This document shows, piece after piece, positions 11,462-26,400 of a stretch of DNA of 62,000 bases. The stretch spans positions 4,360,001 to 4,422,000 of the forward strand of contig NC_092571.1 of NCBI RefSeq assembly GCF_037975245.1, given 5' to 3'. The DNA is from Apostichopus japonicus (Eukaryota; Echinodermata; Holothuroidea; Aspidochirotida; Stichopodidae). How positions within the stretch are numbered: the first letter of the stretch is position 1; each line of letters begins with the position of its first letter. The translations under genes were made by a program, and so were the position numbers. Below the pieces are notes generated by a model. The model saw only the letters and a list, made by a program, of their open reading frames with translations, did no database searches and was not told the origin of the DNA.

Positions 11462-14400
11462 TCGTTACACCCATCACGACGCAATCTTCATTTCCAATTT
11501 GTAAACCCGACTCCTGTAACAATTCAGCATCCTTCGCGTTTTAAGTGTGACAATCCATTGCCCAGAAATTTGAACACATCCGATGTTCTTCCTTCAGACG
11601 TCACTTTTGATAGCATTTATTACATCAATATCATTAAACGAGCAATCAATAAATTTTATGCTATTATCATTCAGGTTGTTGATTTTCTGCCGTTGCTCCA
11701 TACTAACATGTCTACGGTGGCTAGAATTAGCAGAACTCATATCTGTATAGTGAAGGGCTGACTTGCGCCGAAAGACGCAGCCGCCTCCAATTCTGTAAAA
11801 CAGTTTCCTTTCAAAATGTGTTGCAATTTCAATTTACCAAGCAATAAAAATCAAATGAATTGTTCGTGCAATCCAGTAACTAGCAGTTCTCCAATTCGAT
11901 AACTTCAACTACCAAATGGCGAAAAAATCGTATAGTTTTGAAAGACATAAATTGTGACATGTTCGCGGGTCGCGAACACACACATTTTTCTTGACATTTG
12001 TATTTCTTGATATAGTATTACTTGACATCAGTGCTACAGCTATGTTCAGGACTGCATCCCTGCTCCAGCAGTACATATGTAGCCTGTATTACCTGATACT
12101 TATATGTTGTAAAAGGATGCAGAGAGCATGAGCAATGAATGTAGCTTACAAGTTGATGGAACAATAAATAAAGCATGATTACAATGCAATTATTGATCTA
12201 ACATTCATGTGTTGTTGTATACAGTGAATATAGTTTTGTCCATTTCAATATCAGAGAGGTTTTTGGAAAGTATTGATCAAATCTTTTGTAATTTACAATT
12301 GAAGATATAACGTTTGATTAATATTATAATTAAATTTAATTCACGAGCAAACTTTGCACCAAATAACACTATGGAGATATCTCTAACTATTATATTTACA
12401 CCTGGATTATTAAGTAAAATTTGTAAATTATTCCAAATCTTAGCCGAGTGAGCACAATCATAAAATAAATGTTCAATGGTTTCAGTATATTCTTGACGAA
12501 TATCACAAATATCAGAAGTGATAACTTTTATTAAATGCAAATACTTGTTAGTTGGAATATTCCAATGCAACAGTCTATATTGAAACCATGTAAGTTAAAC
12601 GCCACTCGAACACCGAAAAGGGACAAAACAATAAAAAGACCAATCCTTTTTGAGAGAGTATTCTCGAGCTTAGATGTGGGTCTCAGCTCTGGAGGGGGAC
12701 AGAATTCCACGCCGATCTCGATCGCTAAGATGCGTATTTTTGAAGCTTTACCAACAGGGGGTTGAAGTGTGTTCGTTCGCAGTGAAGGGTTAAAAATAAG
12801 GAGAATAAATTCAAGAAATGTTACTGCCTTCATGACTCTCATTTTATAACCCACGTTAACTAAACTGAAGTAAATATGTCGAAAAGAAATGTGTTAGTGA
12901 AATTTTTTCTTAAAGTTTTAACATCACTTACATGTATCGTTTGTGTTGTGTTTACTGTACTTCACGAAGTTCAAATTCATGTTCAGAAAAAAATATCACG
13001 GTCATGTTTTATTATATTATATGTTATATTTTCGGAGATGAGGGCCGAGCGTTAACCCCATTATGACCAATTGGAGATGATCGTAAAAAAAATGCTTTAC
13101 AATATGATTGGTCCAATATATTCAGTAGTGGCTGACAAATTGTTCGAAGGTACCAAATTGCACGAGGCTCTAGCCATGTTCGCGGGTGGTATCTTGGCAG
13201 TAAAATAAATTTCTCTTAAAGGAGTGAAGAGAATTTACCGTCTACACTTTCAAGTACAAGATGAAAAATATCGCTGGCATTAGCGGGGATTAGGTCGGCA
13301 AAGAATATAAATTGTTAACGTTTAAGTTGGAAACATGTGTTCATCAACGTAAACGAAAACCAACTGAGAGACGCCTTGTCTGATAACTGATAAGAAGAAA
13401 TGTTGAAAGAAAACTTACAAAGAAAATATTATCTATTAGCATACAAAAGAGAATTGTCCCCAACAGCAACATCTGTAATTTCCAGCCATGTTTGCAACAT
13501 TTTTACTCCTTTAATATTCCAAGGCTCAAGCCTGACGCCAGGTGTCTCTTGTGAATAATGGACTGTGATTGTTCTGTTACTTGTTGCATCTCAGTTGTTA
13601 AACTCAGAGCCCCCCCCCCCCCCGTGATTGGTCTAATGTTCCTTGTTGCATCTTAGTTGTTAAACTCAGAGCCCCCCCCCCGTGATTGGTATAATGTTAC
13701 TTGTTGCATCTTAGTTGTTAAACTCACAGAGCCCCCCCCCCCCCGACTGTACATGTCGTATGGTATTGTGGATTGCGCAATGTACCTTTCAAGTTTTAAC
13801 GTTCATTTTTTGAACAAGAACTGTGATCAATGTGTTTGAAAAGATTTTCTCCATATCCTCTACTATTAAATTGTAGTTAAATAATAAGAACAACACAAAG
13901 AGGACAAACACGTTGAATATAACAATTTATTTTGAACTGTATCTCGTCATTTGAGTGTGTACTTCTCACAACAACTAACGTTGGCCACCAAGGTCAGTTC
14001 AATACTACAAGGTCGCCTAACTGATGCACGCATATAAGGGCTGCATAGCCTAATGTTAAGCCTAGCTGTCCACCCTCAAGCACTGGTTATGGCGTGTGCC
14101 GATCGTAGGTGACAATGTCGTCTAGCAGAATAGCTTTCTCTTGTTGCAATTTACTTTCATATTGCAAAAAGAACAGTAAATTGGAGAAACCAAAGTCAAC
14201 AAATTTTGTTTTTTCCAGTATTTGCAATTTACATTTCGGTTTTTCCGACTTTTTCGGTATTTCGGTTTTCTTAAAATAAAAAATAGTACCGAAATTCGGT
14301 CGGAAAAACCGGTGTCCGTACTAAAACCGGTTCACCGTGCAAGCCTAATTCCAGATAATAATTATTTGTCATAATTGGATCTAAATGTAAAAAAATGACT

Positions 14401-17400
14401 GCAGTTTACAGAGTTTTTTGCTATGACTACGATTTGTAGAAAATGATGACGTCAAACCAAAAAGTTTGGCACGGAGCCATGGCCAAAGAAGACGTTTCTG
14501 CGCTGATGTTGGCTTTGTTGTGTACGTAATGTCGTATGTGCATACGAACCATCAACAGACAGCAATACTACTACTGTACTGCATCAACGTCACGAGTACG
14601 ACTATACATACTATACCTTTCGATATTCGGTAAAACTACTTGATGTAAACTCTTACTAATATTTCTTATACATTCTTGAAGTATTTCGCTTGAATGTTAG
14701 GCGTAGGTTAAGAAAAGAAGTGGCTCTGCGGACGAAAGCAGTTTTGCTTAAATCACGATATCTTGGCCTTTCGGGGTCTGGAATTTAGGCACAAGTTGTT
14801 CGCAATACCGTGCGACATTCACGAAAGTAGCCTAGCCGTAGCGTTACGTAGTAAGATATTACGTTAACCCTACATTGCAATATGACCTAGGCTAAGCTAC
14901 ATGACAACAAGTTCGTCACCGAAAATGTTTTGGGCGGCACTGTGACAATTGCTCTGACCAGAATCTCCTTAGAGAAATTTCTTGGTATTTCTTTGTTTTT
15001 CACCCAATTCGAGAATATTGGGTTATGAATGAATATAAATGGACCGCTGTCACAAATTTTGCTAGGCACCCCGGTAACCAATTCTTAGTCATAGGCCTAC
15101 TTAGCATGTTACTTGTAAGTTATACCTGTTACTGCATAGGCTTTGTACATTAAGTTCTAACTCCAAAATTAAAAGTAATAAGCTCGCCCTCAGTTAGGCC
15201 TAACCTAGCTAAGACTGGCTTGTGGTGCATCGTGTACACCTAGCAAAATAGTCAAACGTTAGGTAGCCTATAAATTGTATAAACTTTATTTTTTTAGTTG
15301 CATGATTTGAATCTTTATTACGGCAGAGGTAAACCTAATGTAGACTAGGCTAGGCCCAAAATTATGTTAGGCCTAATAAATTTAAGGCGGTATTGAAGGA
15401 GTCATTGGACATTTAAAGTCAGGAAGGGACTTTCTCTAATACTTTCCCAGATTATTTTCATCATCTTGGATTTGGTTTCCAAAAATTGAGGAAGAACATA
15501 CAATGTACATGTTTACAAGTGAAAAATAAAAGTTATGCCCGCACCAGATATTTGTGTGCGGAAAGTGATCAGCGGAAAGTATGGGATGTTGAGAGTAACA
15601 GAAACTGCCTAAGTCTACCGTGTAGAGTCTAATCATAGTAAAAGTACTACTAAAGACTTAAATTGAAGGGTAATAGCGTATGAAATCAGTCTCACAAGTA
15701 AACTTCTGGCAGCAGCTGTACTCCCCAAACATAATGATGCATTACAGGATTAGCCTAATGAGTAATGGATGTTGCATTTTTGGAAAGTTACACCAATGAA
15801 TTATTCATGAGCAGCAAAGCAATTTCTCTCTCTGCGATAAGAAATTAGCCACCTACAACATTTTCCATATTCTGTCCTGTATTCATTGGGTAATTGAGAT
15901 TTAGCCATCACCACAGGTTAGAGGCTTACCAGAATATAGCCCAGACTAGGCCTTAAACAGCCTCTGGTCCAAGTTTTATTTGGTATGTAATATTGGTTCG
16001 TTATTACCTACTGTGTATACTGTTTCAGACAGTACTCTGCACCTATACACTGTGTATACACAATGCAATTTGCACGTTGTATACATTTGGATGGGTTTTA
16101 TGGGAGGGCATCTTTCGTACGCAGTTGCCATAATTGACGTAAATCATTATAGTAGCACCGTAGTGGAACTCATATGATCATACGAACGAGTTAGAGTAGC
16201 CTACGTAGTCTTCTGGTTACTGATATCAATAGTCTGGCACCACTTAATATAGGATTTGTGCTCATAACCTGAAAACTCCAGCAATCAATTGTAAACTGCT
16301 TTAGAAAAAAAGAACTACTTGCATGCAGAGTATTTATATAACTATTATTAGGTAAAATAACCCTTAAAATTGTATCATTGGATAAACCCTTCCATTTTTC
16401 CTTATTAGAGCTGATAATACCATAATACTCCAAAACATTGGTTGATATCATATACTCTTGAGTAAATTATCAAAAGTATATAAAGGACCATTACTAATCA
16501 AATCGCCTATAAATCGTATACCCTTGTCATACAAACGCTTGTAATATACTGGGCTATTTCCAACTTTAAATAAACTGCTATTCCAAATTGGCAATGTTAA
16601 CATAGTAGTATCATTGTAAATAGTAGAGAAAAACATCATGAATAAAAGTATTTGTAGTTTCAAAAAGGTTCTTTCTTAAATGATTACAGATTTTTGAACT
16701 CACTAACTTCACATAAAAATCCCCATTATCAAAGAGAGAGTAAATACTTATATTGCACCTACGTAAAATACAGCACACAAAACCAGAGCTCTTGCTCTTC
16801 AACAAACGAAGAGAACGAGCAATACAATGTTTACAAAAATCTACCATTTTCAATCCCCCATCGGGGTTACCTTGTATTAATTGTCTTCGACTATACGGTC
16901 TGGTTATTTTCCACACAAAACGGAAAAACATGGTATGCACTCTTTCAATATACTCTGGACTGGGTAGGGGGAGCGTCATAATATAGTAATTAAAACAAGG
17001 CAATAATAAAGATTTAACAATGGTAATGCGACCCAGCACTGTAAGATTACGTTTCTCCCACATCGTTAAAATATTAAACACTTTAGTCAGTGCATTATCA
17101 TAGTTCTTATTAATCATACTAGTTAGATTAGTATTAAACACAATCCCCAATAGTATAAAATCATCACCTTCATTCCAACAGATATTATATTTTTTATTGA
17201 AAGGAAACAAAAACCTTTTCAAAGTCCCCAACCCAACAAGAAGAGACTTGCTAGGGTTTATTTTTAGCCCAGACAAAGAACCAAAATAATCGAGCTGTTT
17301 CAAAATATTATTAAAAGATACTTCATCCCTGTGCATGATAAAGGTTGTATCATCGGCATACTGAACTAATTTATAACAGCTTCCTCCAATATCAATACCC

Positions 17401-20400
17401 TGGATAGAATTATCATATTTAATAAGGATGCTCAATAATTCTACACTTAAAATAAAGAGATATGAAGACAAAGGGTCTCCTTGTCTGCAACCACGATCAA
17501 TAGAAATGAAAAGCCATTTACAAGAACAGAGGTATACATATCACTATAAAAAGTATCAAACCACTGGATAATGGAAGGACCGAACTTAAAAAGGCGGAGT
17601 ACATTTCTAATGAACCTAATCGAAATACTATCAAAGCCTTTTCAAAATCAATCCCAAATAAAATCCTTGGCGTTTGGTCTTCTTCAAGACTATTAATAAT
17701 GTCATACACCGTAGGAATGCTATCACCAATATACCTTGAACTTGATAATTTTGGGGAAAAAGTACTTGACTACATGCGAATGAAAAATTTAAGCTAAAGT
17801 AAGGTGTCCAGTCTTTGTATAGTTTTGGACGATTATCAAGACATCAATCGGATGCATGCATTGGTACGAAGTAGGAAAAGTGATCTAAAAATGAACTTTC
17901 GTTGCAAAGTCACGGGGTCTACATGAAACCCATTATATTTTATTAGCAATATGTTTAATTTTCCAAAATCAGTTGCTCCCAAGCGTCAATGTTGCACATT
18001 AATGTTTTTATGCCAAAATGGCGGCAATTTCCCCCATACATATCCTGCAAAAAAATAGAATAGGCCACAAATACCCTAAACTTGATCAGAAGGAGAATCT
18101 ACCTTCATGTTGAGGTTCCGTCGGCTATTTTGAACATATGTGGAATGATAATTTGTTTAGTGGGGGGGGGGGGGGTCTACTAAAAGGTCATAAAGCACTA
18201 AAAACAGAATAGAGGGCGCTGACCATTTCAGTATATCAGAGCATTGCATACTGCTATGCGAAAAATTATAATTAAAATAACTTCGCGATGCTTTTCATTG
18301 TAATTACATGGAAAATCTGTCATAACTTCTGATCATGTGCCAAACATCATTCTCCCCAGCCTAATCCTATGCACTGCAATTCCCATACCTATGTTTGGTG
18401 GCTGGATATGGATATATTAAATGGTGCTTAAAATCCTACCCCTCTCCAAAATTTTAGAGATTGAAGGCCCTCTTGAATTGAAAATATTGAGGCAAAGTTA
18501 GGGGATTAGGAAGGTGTGGGGAAGGGTGAGGTGGTGTAAGGAGGGGATATGTATAAATCTAGTTTATAAATGAGGAACGCATATGGGAGTGAGGCTCCAA
18601 TGTAAACCATAAAGTGTTATGTAAAGAAGGCGAGAAAGGTGTGTTAGTTTCAGTTCTGAATTATATTATTATTGCAAAAGATCTTTTTCATAATTTTTTT
18701 TTGAAGCATTTCTCTTAACAGTTACTTTATAAAGGGCCAATATCTTATGAATAAAGAGGTGTAACCAAAACAAGCATTTAGCATATTTGGTCAACGGCAT
18801 ATATGAACAGTGACAGTATTGTAGTTATTGTTACACTTTCTGAACAACATTTAACATCAGGTGCGTATCCAGGGGGGGGGCGTTGGGGGCGCGCGCCCCC
18901 CGGGTAAGAAAAGGAGGAGAGAAAAAAAGAGAAGAAAAAAAGGAAAAAAAGAGGGGAAAAAAGAGGAGGAGGAGAGGAAGGAAGGGAAAAGAAAAAGAAG
19001 AAAGAGAGAAAAAGGAGAAAAGGAGGGAGTAAAAGAAAAACGCGAAGACACCGGGAAGAGAAAGAGAAACAGTGACATCATTACAGCGCTGAAGGGTAGC
19101 CAGTGACGGATCAATGATTTCGTAAAAGTGTGACTCACCCTACCCCTTACACCGACAACTCCATTTTTTGACGTTTCCATTTTCCTCTCTCACTAATGAT
19201 CTATATATATACTATATATGGTCTATCATAACGCGTGCGTAGAATTGTGCTATGAAACCAACTGTGGCTGGTCTCGAACTCGACCGTGTCGTCGGGGAAC
19301 ATGACGCATTTTGGGATGGGGGCGACCGCCCGCCACCCCCCCCCCCATTCAGCATTTTTTTAAATGATATCGCTAAGTAATTTCAAAATAGAAAGTGCTT
19401 AGATGCAACTGACAAGGCCTGGGAAGTGTCATTTCCAGCGATCTGGGAGGCATTTTCGGCCAAAATTTGCTTGTACGCTTCGCGCTAACAAATGGTCCTG
19501 GGTAGTGCCATTTCCAGCGATCTGGGAAGCATTTTCGGCCAAAATTTTCTTGTACGCTTCGCGCCAACCTATGGTGGCGCTACGCTTAGATAATTTGCCT
19601 ACAGACTTCACCCCTCCCTTGGCAAATTCCTCGCTACGCGTGTGTTCGAATTTGTAACGCAAACAGCAGATATCACATCATATCAGTGAGCATGAAAATG
19701 GCGTTCCAGGATGAAAAGCCTCAAAACTGTCCGACCTGCCTGAAAAAATAACCAAAAATTTTCGCGCGCTTCGCACGCGTTCAACGTGTTAATGTCAATA
19801 TCATATAAGCAAGCATCGGTTATTACATCGCATGCCATCATGTACGGTACCGTACGGTCCGTTAAAATTGCTCAGTATACCGCGGGATGCTAATGTAAAC
19901 AACGACATGTCTCATGTAGATGTATAAAAACATGGAGGTCCAATTATGTCAAAACTCTCTTTTACATTAGTAATGGCGAATTAGGGGCTGCACCCCCACC
20001 GCGCAGTGGCGGAGCGTCCATACGGTCAGGGGGCGGATGCCCCCTCCCCCCTGACGGACTCAAATGGACTGCTGGGGCCTTTTTCAGCTCTTTACCACTT
20101 TTTACTTATTCTAGATTATTGACTTTTTCATTGCGCTCTCATCTACTTATTGACATTTGTCACATTTTGTTGGTGTAATTTGGCGATGACACCTTATTCT
20201 TCGTTTATCTGCAGGCCCGGAAAAGGTCATTTCCAGCGATCTAGGGAGTATCTTTACTCAAAAAATTTCTGTACGCTACGCGCCAAGCAGTGGTGGCGCT
20301 CCGCTTAGATAGTGTCGAAAGCGCCCCTACAGACCATTCTCGCCCATCTGACCAATAGCCCAAGCTCCGCCACTGCCGCCGCGCCCCCTACGACTATGTG

Positions 20401-23400
20401 TGTAGTGTTCAGTTTTCGGAAATATCTGCTATTTTTTCATTTCCTTCAACCAAGTTTTATAATAGCCGTTAATAGAGGTTTCAATATTTGTACATGCACC
20501 AATAAATTAACTGTGTCTGAATTTTCGAAAATTTCTGACCAACATTCTGCATCACACTTCCCTCTACTCGTGCAATTTTGACCGGTCTGTTAGGGGTTGA
20601 AGGAAGTTTTTCTATATTGGTTGTCCATAGATGACATTTTGTGCAACATTATGGGTATGTTTTCAAGTGAGTTTATTCACGAGAAATGTGAATTTTCAAA
20701 TTCTAAACAAATAGGCCTACGGGGCTTAAAACCTTGAAAAGTAGGGTTGACTGGTATTGTGGGCCGCGACGTAGAATCACCTACAAAAGCAAAGACCCAC
20801 AGGAGATGCGATCAGGTCGAACATGATGTGTGCCGGGTTGACAATCTTCAAAAAGGTTATGGATGGGAAAAAACTATTAGGAAATATTTGGTTCTCAGAC
20901 AAAAAGTGTACATCTGGTTGGTCATTTCAAGCCTGAGAAGTGCCGTTTCCGGTGATCTGGGGGGTATCAAAACAAGAAATTTTCTTGTACGCTGCGCGCC
21001 AACCGATGGTGGCGCTCCGCTTAGATAGTAATTCGCGCCCCCCGGGTTGGAAAATCCTGGATACGCGCCTGAACATGCACTGAGTGAGGACATTATGTGG
21101 TACAATGATAATTATTTTTATATAACCATTCAGAGAGTCAACTGGGTTGGAGATTCCTTTGAAAACAAGACTTTTAAAGCTAACACCACTTTTGACCAAA
21201 AGAGGTTTAATTGGTGTGCCTACATGCAAGTTTGAAAATGTACTTTAAATATTATGTGTACAATCCAAGACATCACAGGCACACACCATCACCAGTGCAT
21301 GAATTCCTTTTTACCAATATTGTTAAACTGAAGTAACAATTGAAAACATTTACTATATCTAGTAGCTACAGTATGTATACATTTTCATAGAACAGAACCT
21401 ATGAAGTACATTGTACATATTCATGAAAATTTGCAGGAATTTAGACATGGCAACTTTCCACCGTGTCGTCTCTCATGCAAAATTGCAAATTTGAAGGTCT
21501 TGAATAATATAACTACTGGAGGCAGAATGTGGGCACTGTGTAGTGTGTGATCTCAGCAGCTTTGGGGCAGGTCCTTGATCCATTGATTCTGTTGACAGAG
21601 CAGATGAAGATTTATTTAATATGTATTTGTGATACACAAATGGGCTTCTTTACTTCACCTCAAGTAATTAAAAATTGCTTTCAATTACTTCAATGTTGCA
21701 TAGCTGATAGATAGTTTAGAAAAGAGATATGCAACATTACAATAAATTTCCACATTAATAAAAACAGTGACTGATAAAGCTCAAACAAAATATGCTAACT
21801 TATGCTGCATACCGTGAGTTTTGCAAAATGATTATTCTACTTTAATTTTTTACTTTACAATTCAAATTATTTCCTCCCTCCTCCTCCCTCCCTTATTTAC
21901 TTTTAAACAGAACATGTACCTGAATTTCCATTGAAAAACTTTTAAGCAGGAAGACAGTATGCATGTCTGTTTACTTACCGAACCATGTTGTCGTTTTTTG
22001 CAAAGATATGTTCACACATGAAAAGGGGCTACAAGCAGTTATGTATGTCAAAAGAGCAACGTTTTGCATCATTACAGTATCATAAGTGTGTTTATAGGCC
22101 TATATTCCAAAACGTACATAATTGCACTCTATTTGAAGGCAACAGATGGAAATCTTACCTAATTGATCATTGTGTGAGAAGTCTCCAAAATCTGCAGTAT
22201 CAGTTTGAGCTGGTAAATCCTCTTCAAGACAGAAAATAAAGAAAGAGATTTCAACAACAGTTTTGTTGAATTGAGCCTAGGATAACGATAATATATTTAC
22301 TTTGTGATTATGATTTACTTTAAGTCCTGTACCCAAGAGACGGGTTGTAACTGTTCAGTTGGTTTAACTCATATTAGTTCAAAAAATATATAAACAAGGC
22401 ATCTTCAACAAGAAATACAGTATATTTCAAAGACCATACCAAGGGAAAAAACTTTGAATTCATTGCAAAGTTCTACCAGCACCAGCAACCCACTTTGTTC
22501 CTGTGACAAATTTTACACAGAACGTATATTCAGCCAACCTTTTTGATTCAGCATAGCCTGGGCCATTGAATAACAGTTTAGTCAACGTAGGCCTAGGCTA
22601 GTTGAGAACGACTGTGGTTACTGTAACTGTGTGAACTCGAATGACACAGTTTCCAGTCGAATAGAGCATTCATTTTCAATGTAATATTTCAAGAATACTT
22701 TAATACTACTCACCAACTGATTGTGTAAGTTTCGATTTAGCCCTGGAGATTTTGGATACGTTGGTAAACTTCATATAACATTGCCGATGATACCCGCACG
22801 TTTTTGTGTCCAACGTCAAGTTGATATGAGGTCTGCATTGTCAGACAAAATAGTATCGGCAAAATCCCCTAATTCTCCACCTAAAACCTTCCATTTCTTA
22901 GCACATCTGATTACTTTAGCTTTGGAGATATTGGTAAATGCAGTCACTTTCCCTGAGGCTGTCTTTGAAACATGAATAATGCATTCTAATTTCATTTTCG
23001 TTCGGCAGGCCGCCATATCACTAGTTGACGCCATGTTCAAATGTCGCCAGATGTAAAAAAAAAGTATTGCGCAAGCCTGTAGACGCGATTGTGATTGGTT
23101 ACTCGTGACATCATACGCTGTATTTCGCCTTATAAACTGTCTCAAATTTGATTAAAATGGTAACGGTTATTAATAACAACTGCAAAAATGTGCACGTTAG
23201 ACAACTGGGAACAATCGATAATGGTGATTTCATATTATTTTTATAATTATAATGGCATTTGTTGGTAGTCCTCTCACTGTTGCAACGAACATAAACGATT
23301 TTGGACTTCGGCCCACGGTCTAGTAGATGAATTGACCTTTCGGTTCATTACTGAACTTTAAAACAAGTATGTACAGGTAATTTGCTCTGCTACATGTTCT

Positions 23401-26400
23401 ACTCAATTACCATGCCAGCACCATTCCATAGAGTCTCTCTCTCTATGTTCCCCCAGTAACCTTGACTTGTAATAGTTTCCCTTGCATTGAGTTTAGAGAA
23501 AATTGTTCACTGTGTATAGCTCCATGTTGAGGTCAGGCCATGTGCTCCTGGTGAGTCGGTGACTATTTTGGAACTCAGAACTGGATGTTTGCTGTTAGAA
23601 TTTTTCATTTGCTTGATCTCTACAACATTGGCCTAATATTTTGCAAAAAGAACCTCGACATGAATGTGTGATGATTTACAAAAGAAAAGTACCAACAAAG
23701 ATTCTTTAGACTTTTGGGGCTTTCAGAAGCAGAGACATGTTGCCATATTTCAGTTTATGGTTGTTATGGTAGTTATATTGAGTTCATCTTTTTAAATTTG
23801 GTTAAGGAATCAACCAGAACTTGGCTATTCAAACCTCAGATTACAATTCATGAGTGTCACCTCTGTCAGGCCTATAAACAGAGGGTGTAATGAATGAGTG
23901 CACATCCCTCAATCCCCCCGCCCCACCCTTCCCTAATTTTCAAAGGTCCACATTTCCCTGAGCAGGGAATGGTCTATTGTGGCTCAATGGAAGGCAGCAA
24001 ATTGTGGCCAATATCACAAATCAATGTGGAATTCAATTAAAAACATGTCACCATATTCGGTAAATGCATAACATCATAGAAACTGACCTGTTTGTATTTA
24101 GTGAGCTCTTTCACCATGTGTTGTATTTAACTGTCAAGTATGAACAACAATTAAATTTGTCTTACTAGTTTGTCACACAAACGCGTACCATTCATATACA
24201 AAGGCACTTCACAATTTTGAAATCTACACTGTGCGTGGTTCTTTTGATGCTACGGTACCTTTTTACAGTACTCAAGCATATAAACTTCATTACAAAATAC
24301 AAAGTTTCAGTGTCCAATCTCACAGGACAAATAATATGCATAAAATCAGCACAGTTTACCAAAGTAGACACAAACTCAATCATCATGATAAATATGTATG
24401 TCATATGTGATAGAGATACTGTCAAAATCATGAAAAATACCCCCAGACGGCCAAGAAAATATCATCCCTTCTGGGAGATATCATGTAGATTTAGTTAAAG
24501 AGGAACATAATCTAAGCATTCTGGTGAAATTTGCATTCAATTCCTATGTACCGTTTTTGCCACCTTTCGTACCAAAAGTGAACTTGGAGCAAGGAGGTGT
24601 GACGTCTTTGTTGCACACTGATAAATAATGTTTTGTTTTCCTTTAAATTTACCTCTAATTTCATACTTCACAATTGGATGCATCCATAATGTGAATGTAC
24701 CATAGGTATTGGTATTTTATAAACTTCACATCCCCTTTAGACAAACTAGTAACCCTAGACCCAATCCAAGGTCAAATCAATAGACTGAAAAATATTTTTA
24801 AAAAACATATCAAATTAAAATTTTGATCTGGACTATTGATTTAAGTATTGGAAAGCCTATTAACATGACCTGTACCTGTAATCATGGTATTGCAGGTCCA
24901 GTGTCACCACTGTTGACAGTTAACCTTGAAATATGGAAAGAGAAACAAAGAGAAAGTCACATATTTTAGATCCTAGTGGCATTATAATGACATCACAGAT
25001 TTACAATACGACAACTGCTCCCAGACAGGACTTTTTATATGATGATATCTTGTCAAATGGAACAATAGATATTTTGGAAATGCCACTGTTCGAGTGTCCA
25101 GGGAATCCGAAAACTTCATCTTCGATTGTACAGAAAATATCAGTTGTTTACAGTTACTTTGGTTCGAAGCCACCCTTTGCCATCTAGTGAAATTCACTAC
25201 TCAAAAGAGCGATCTTCCTGGACACTCTGGAAGAATGATTTCTCATTCATGAAACTTGGGAGCGAAAAGTCACGTTTATCAATTATGTAAGGTCATAGTC
25301 AATGCTTTTGATGTGTTGGATTAAAAGTCTGAGTACTATGAATGTTGTGTAGTGGAACACTGATCATGTTCGATCGTTTTTAAATGGAAGTGTTGATGTC
25401 ACCTATCACACATTTGGATGTCAACTTCTTCATCTGTTTTTTGAGCGGAATTTTCTTTGTATTCTGATGAAGTTTGCCAAATTAAAATCTCGTTTCGTTT
25501 CATCCTAACAGCTGACGATTCTCGAGATCTAGGGCACTTTAAATGCACGAACCGTCAAGACAAGATTTCCGAATCAACCACAGAGCAAGGTAATATCGGT
25601 GATTATATACGTTTATGTTGAGGTCAAAGTGAAGTTTTGAAGTTGTATGTAACACACTATTGAAGGCTTTTACAAGCTCACATGAGCTTCTTTTGAGACA
25701 AGTTTCCCTCAAATCAACTTCCAAGTTGACGTTAACATCTAACTCCTTGTTAGTTACTGTATATATTATTTGAGGCCACAACATTTTACGTGTTTCATCA
25801 TGTTTATTGTATTGCATCACAACATGAGCTGATTTAACAATGGTCTCTGCATGTTACATAGTCCAGCCACTTATATTGATGAGACTCAGAGGATTACCAC
25901 TGTGCAATAGAAATACAACCTTGACTGATAGAAATATACATGTTTAAATGGTCTACAACATATCAAAACTAATTCTGTACCTAAAGCCATCCTTTAAGCT
26001 AGCTGCCCACTGCCCCGACTGACCGAAGTGACCCCACTGACAGACAATGACCCCATTGACCGACGTGACCCGACTGACCGACATGACCTAACCCTACTCC
26101 ACTGTTATGACCTCATTTTCAATAGTGGTAAAGAACCATATTGTCTTTCAACTGACCCCTGCATATTTAAACTTCATGTAATGATGAGATTCACTGAATA
26201 CGTCCTCGTTAAGTTAGGTCACTTCTCCATTTATAACTTTGCATTGGTTAAAACTGTTCAATGTCTGTACTGGTATGTAGATATACTTTCATGTCATTAT
26301 CGAACTTTCAAACCTTGCCAATAACAGTTTTTAAAGCTCTAAATCAATATTGTCAGGGAAGGTACAGTAAATGTAGATGCTAGGTATGTAAGGGAAGAAG

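Larger units (their letters stand above)
12613..16189. other. FReD intron 1 continued: no gene
   Basis: Mostly unique-looking DNA between two pieces of LINE ORF2. It contains the 60-bp tandem repeat at 13548-13745 and the CGGTTTTTCCGA hairpin region near 14230. A minus-strand frame at 14887-15081 is open but lacks clear splice partners. Confidence 0.55.

Noticed and set aside
14887-15081. 64-codon minus-strand open frame that looks protein-like
   Set aside because: No in-frame ATG at its start, no convincing acceptor, no recognised family. Left out rather than called.
19373-21229. Recurring frames with KRSATIGWRAAYKK-like peptides (also at 46 kb)
   Set aside because: They come from the non-coding 95-bp module of family X elements in all copies and end at module borders.
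24933-25187. 84-codon plus-strand frame
   Set aside because: No domain, splice context or repeat homology. The length is within chance for this region.
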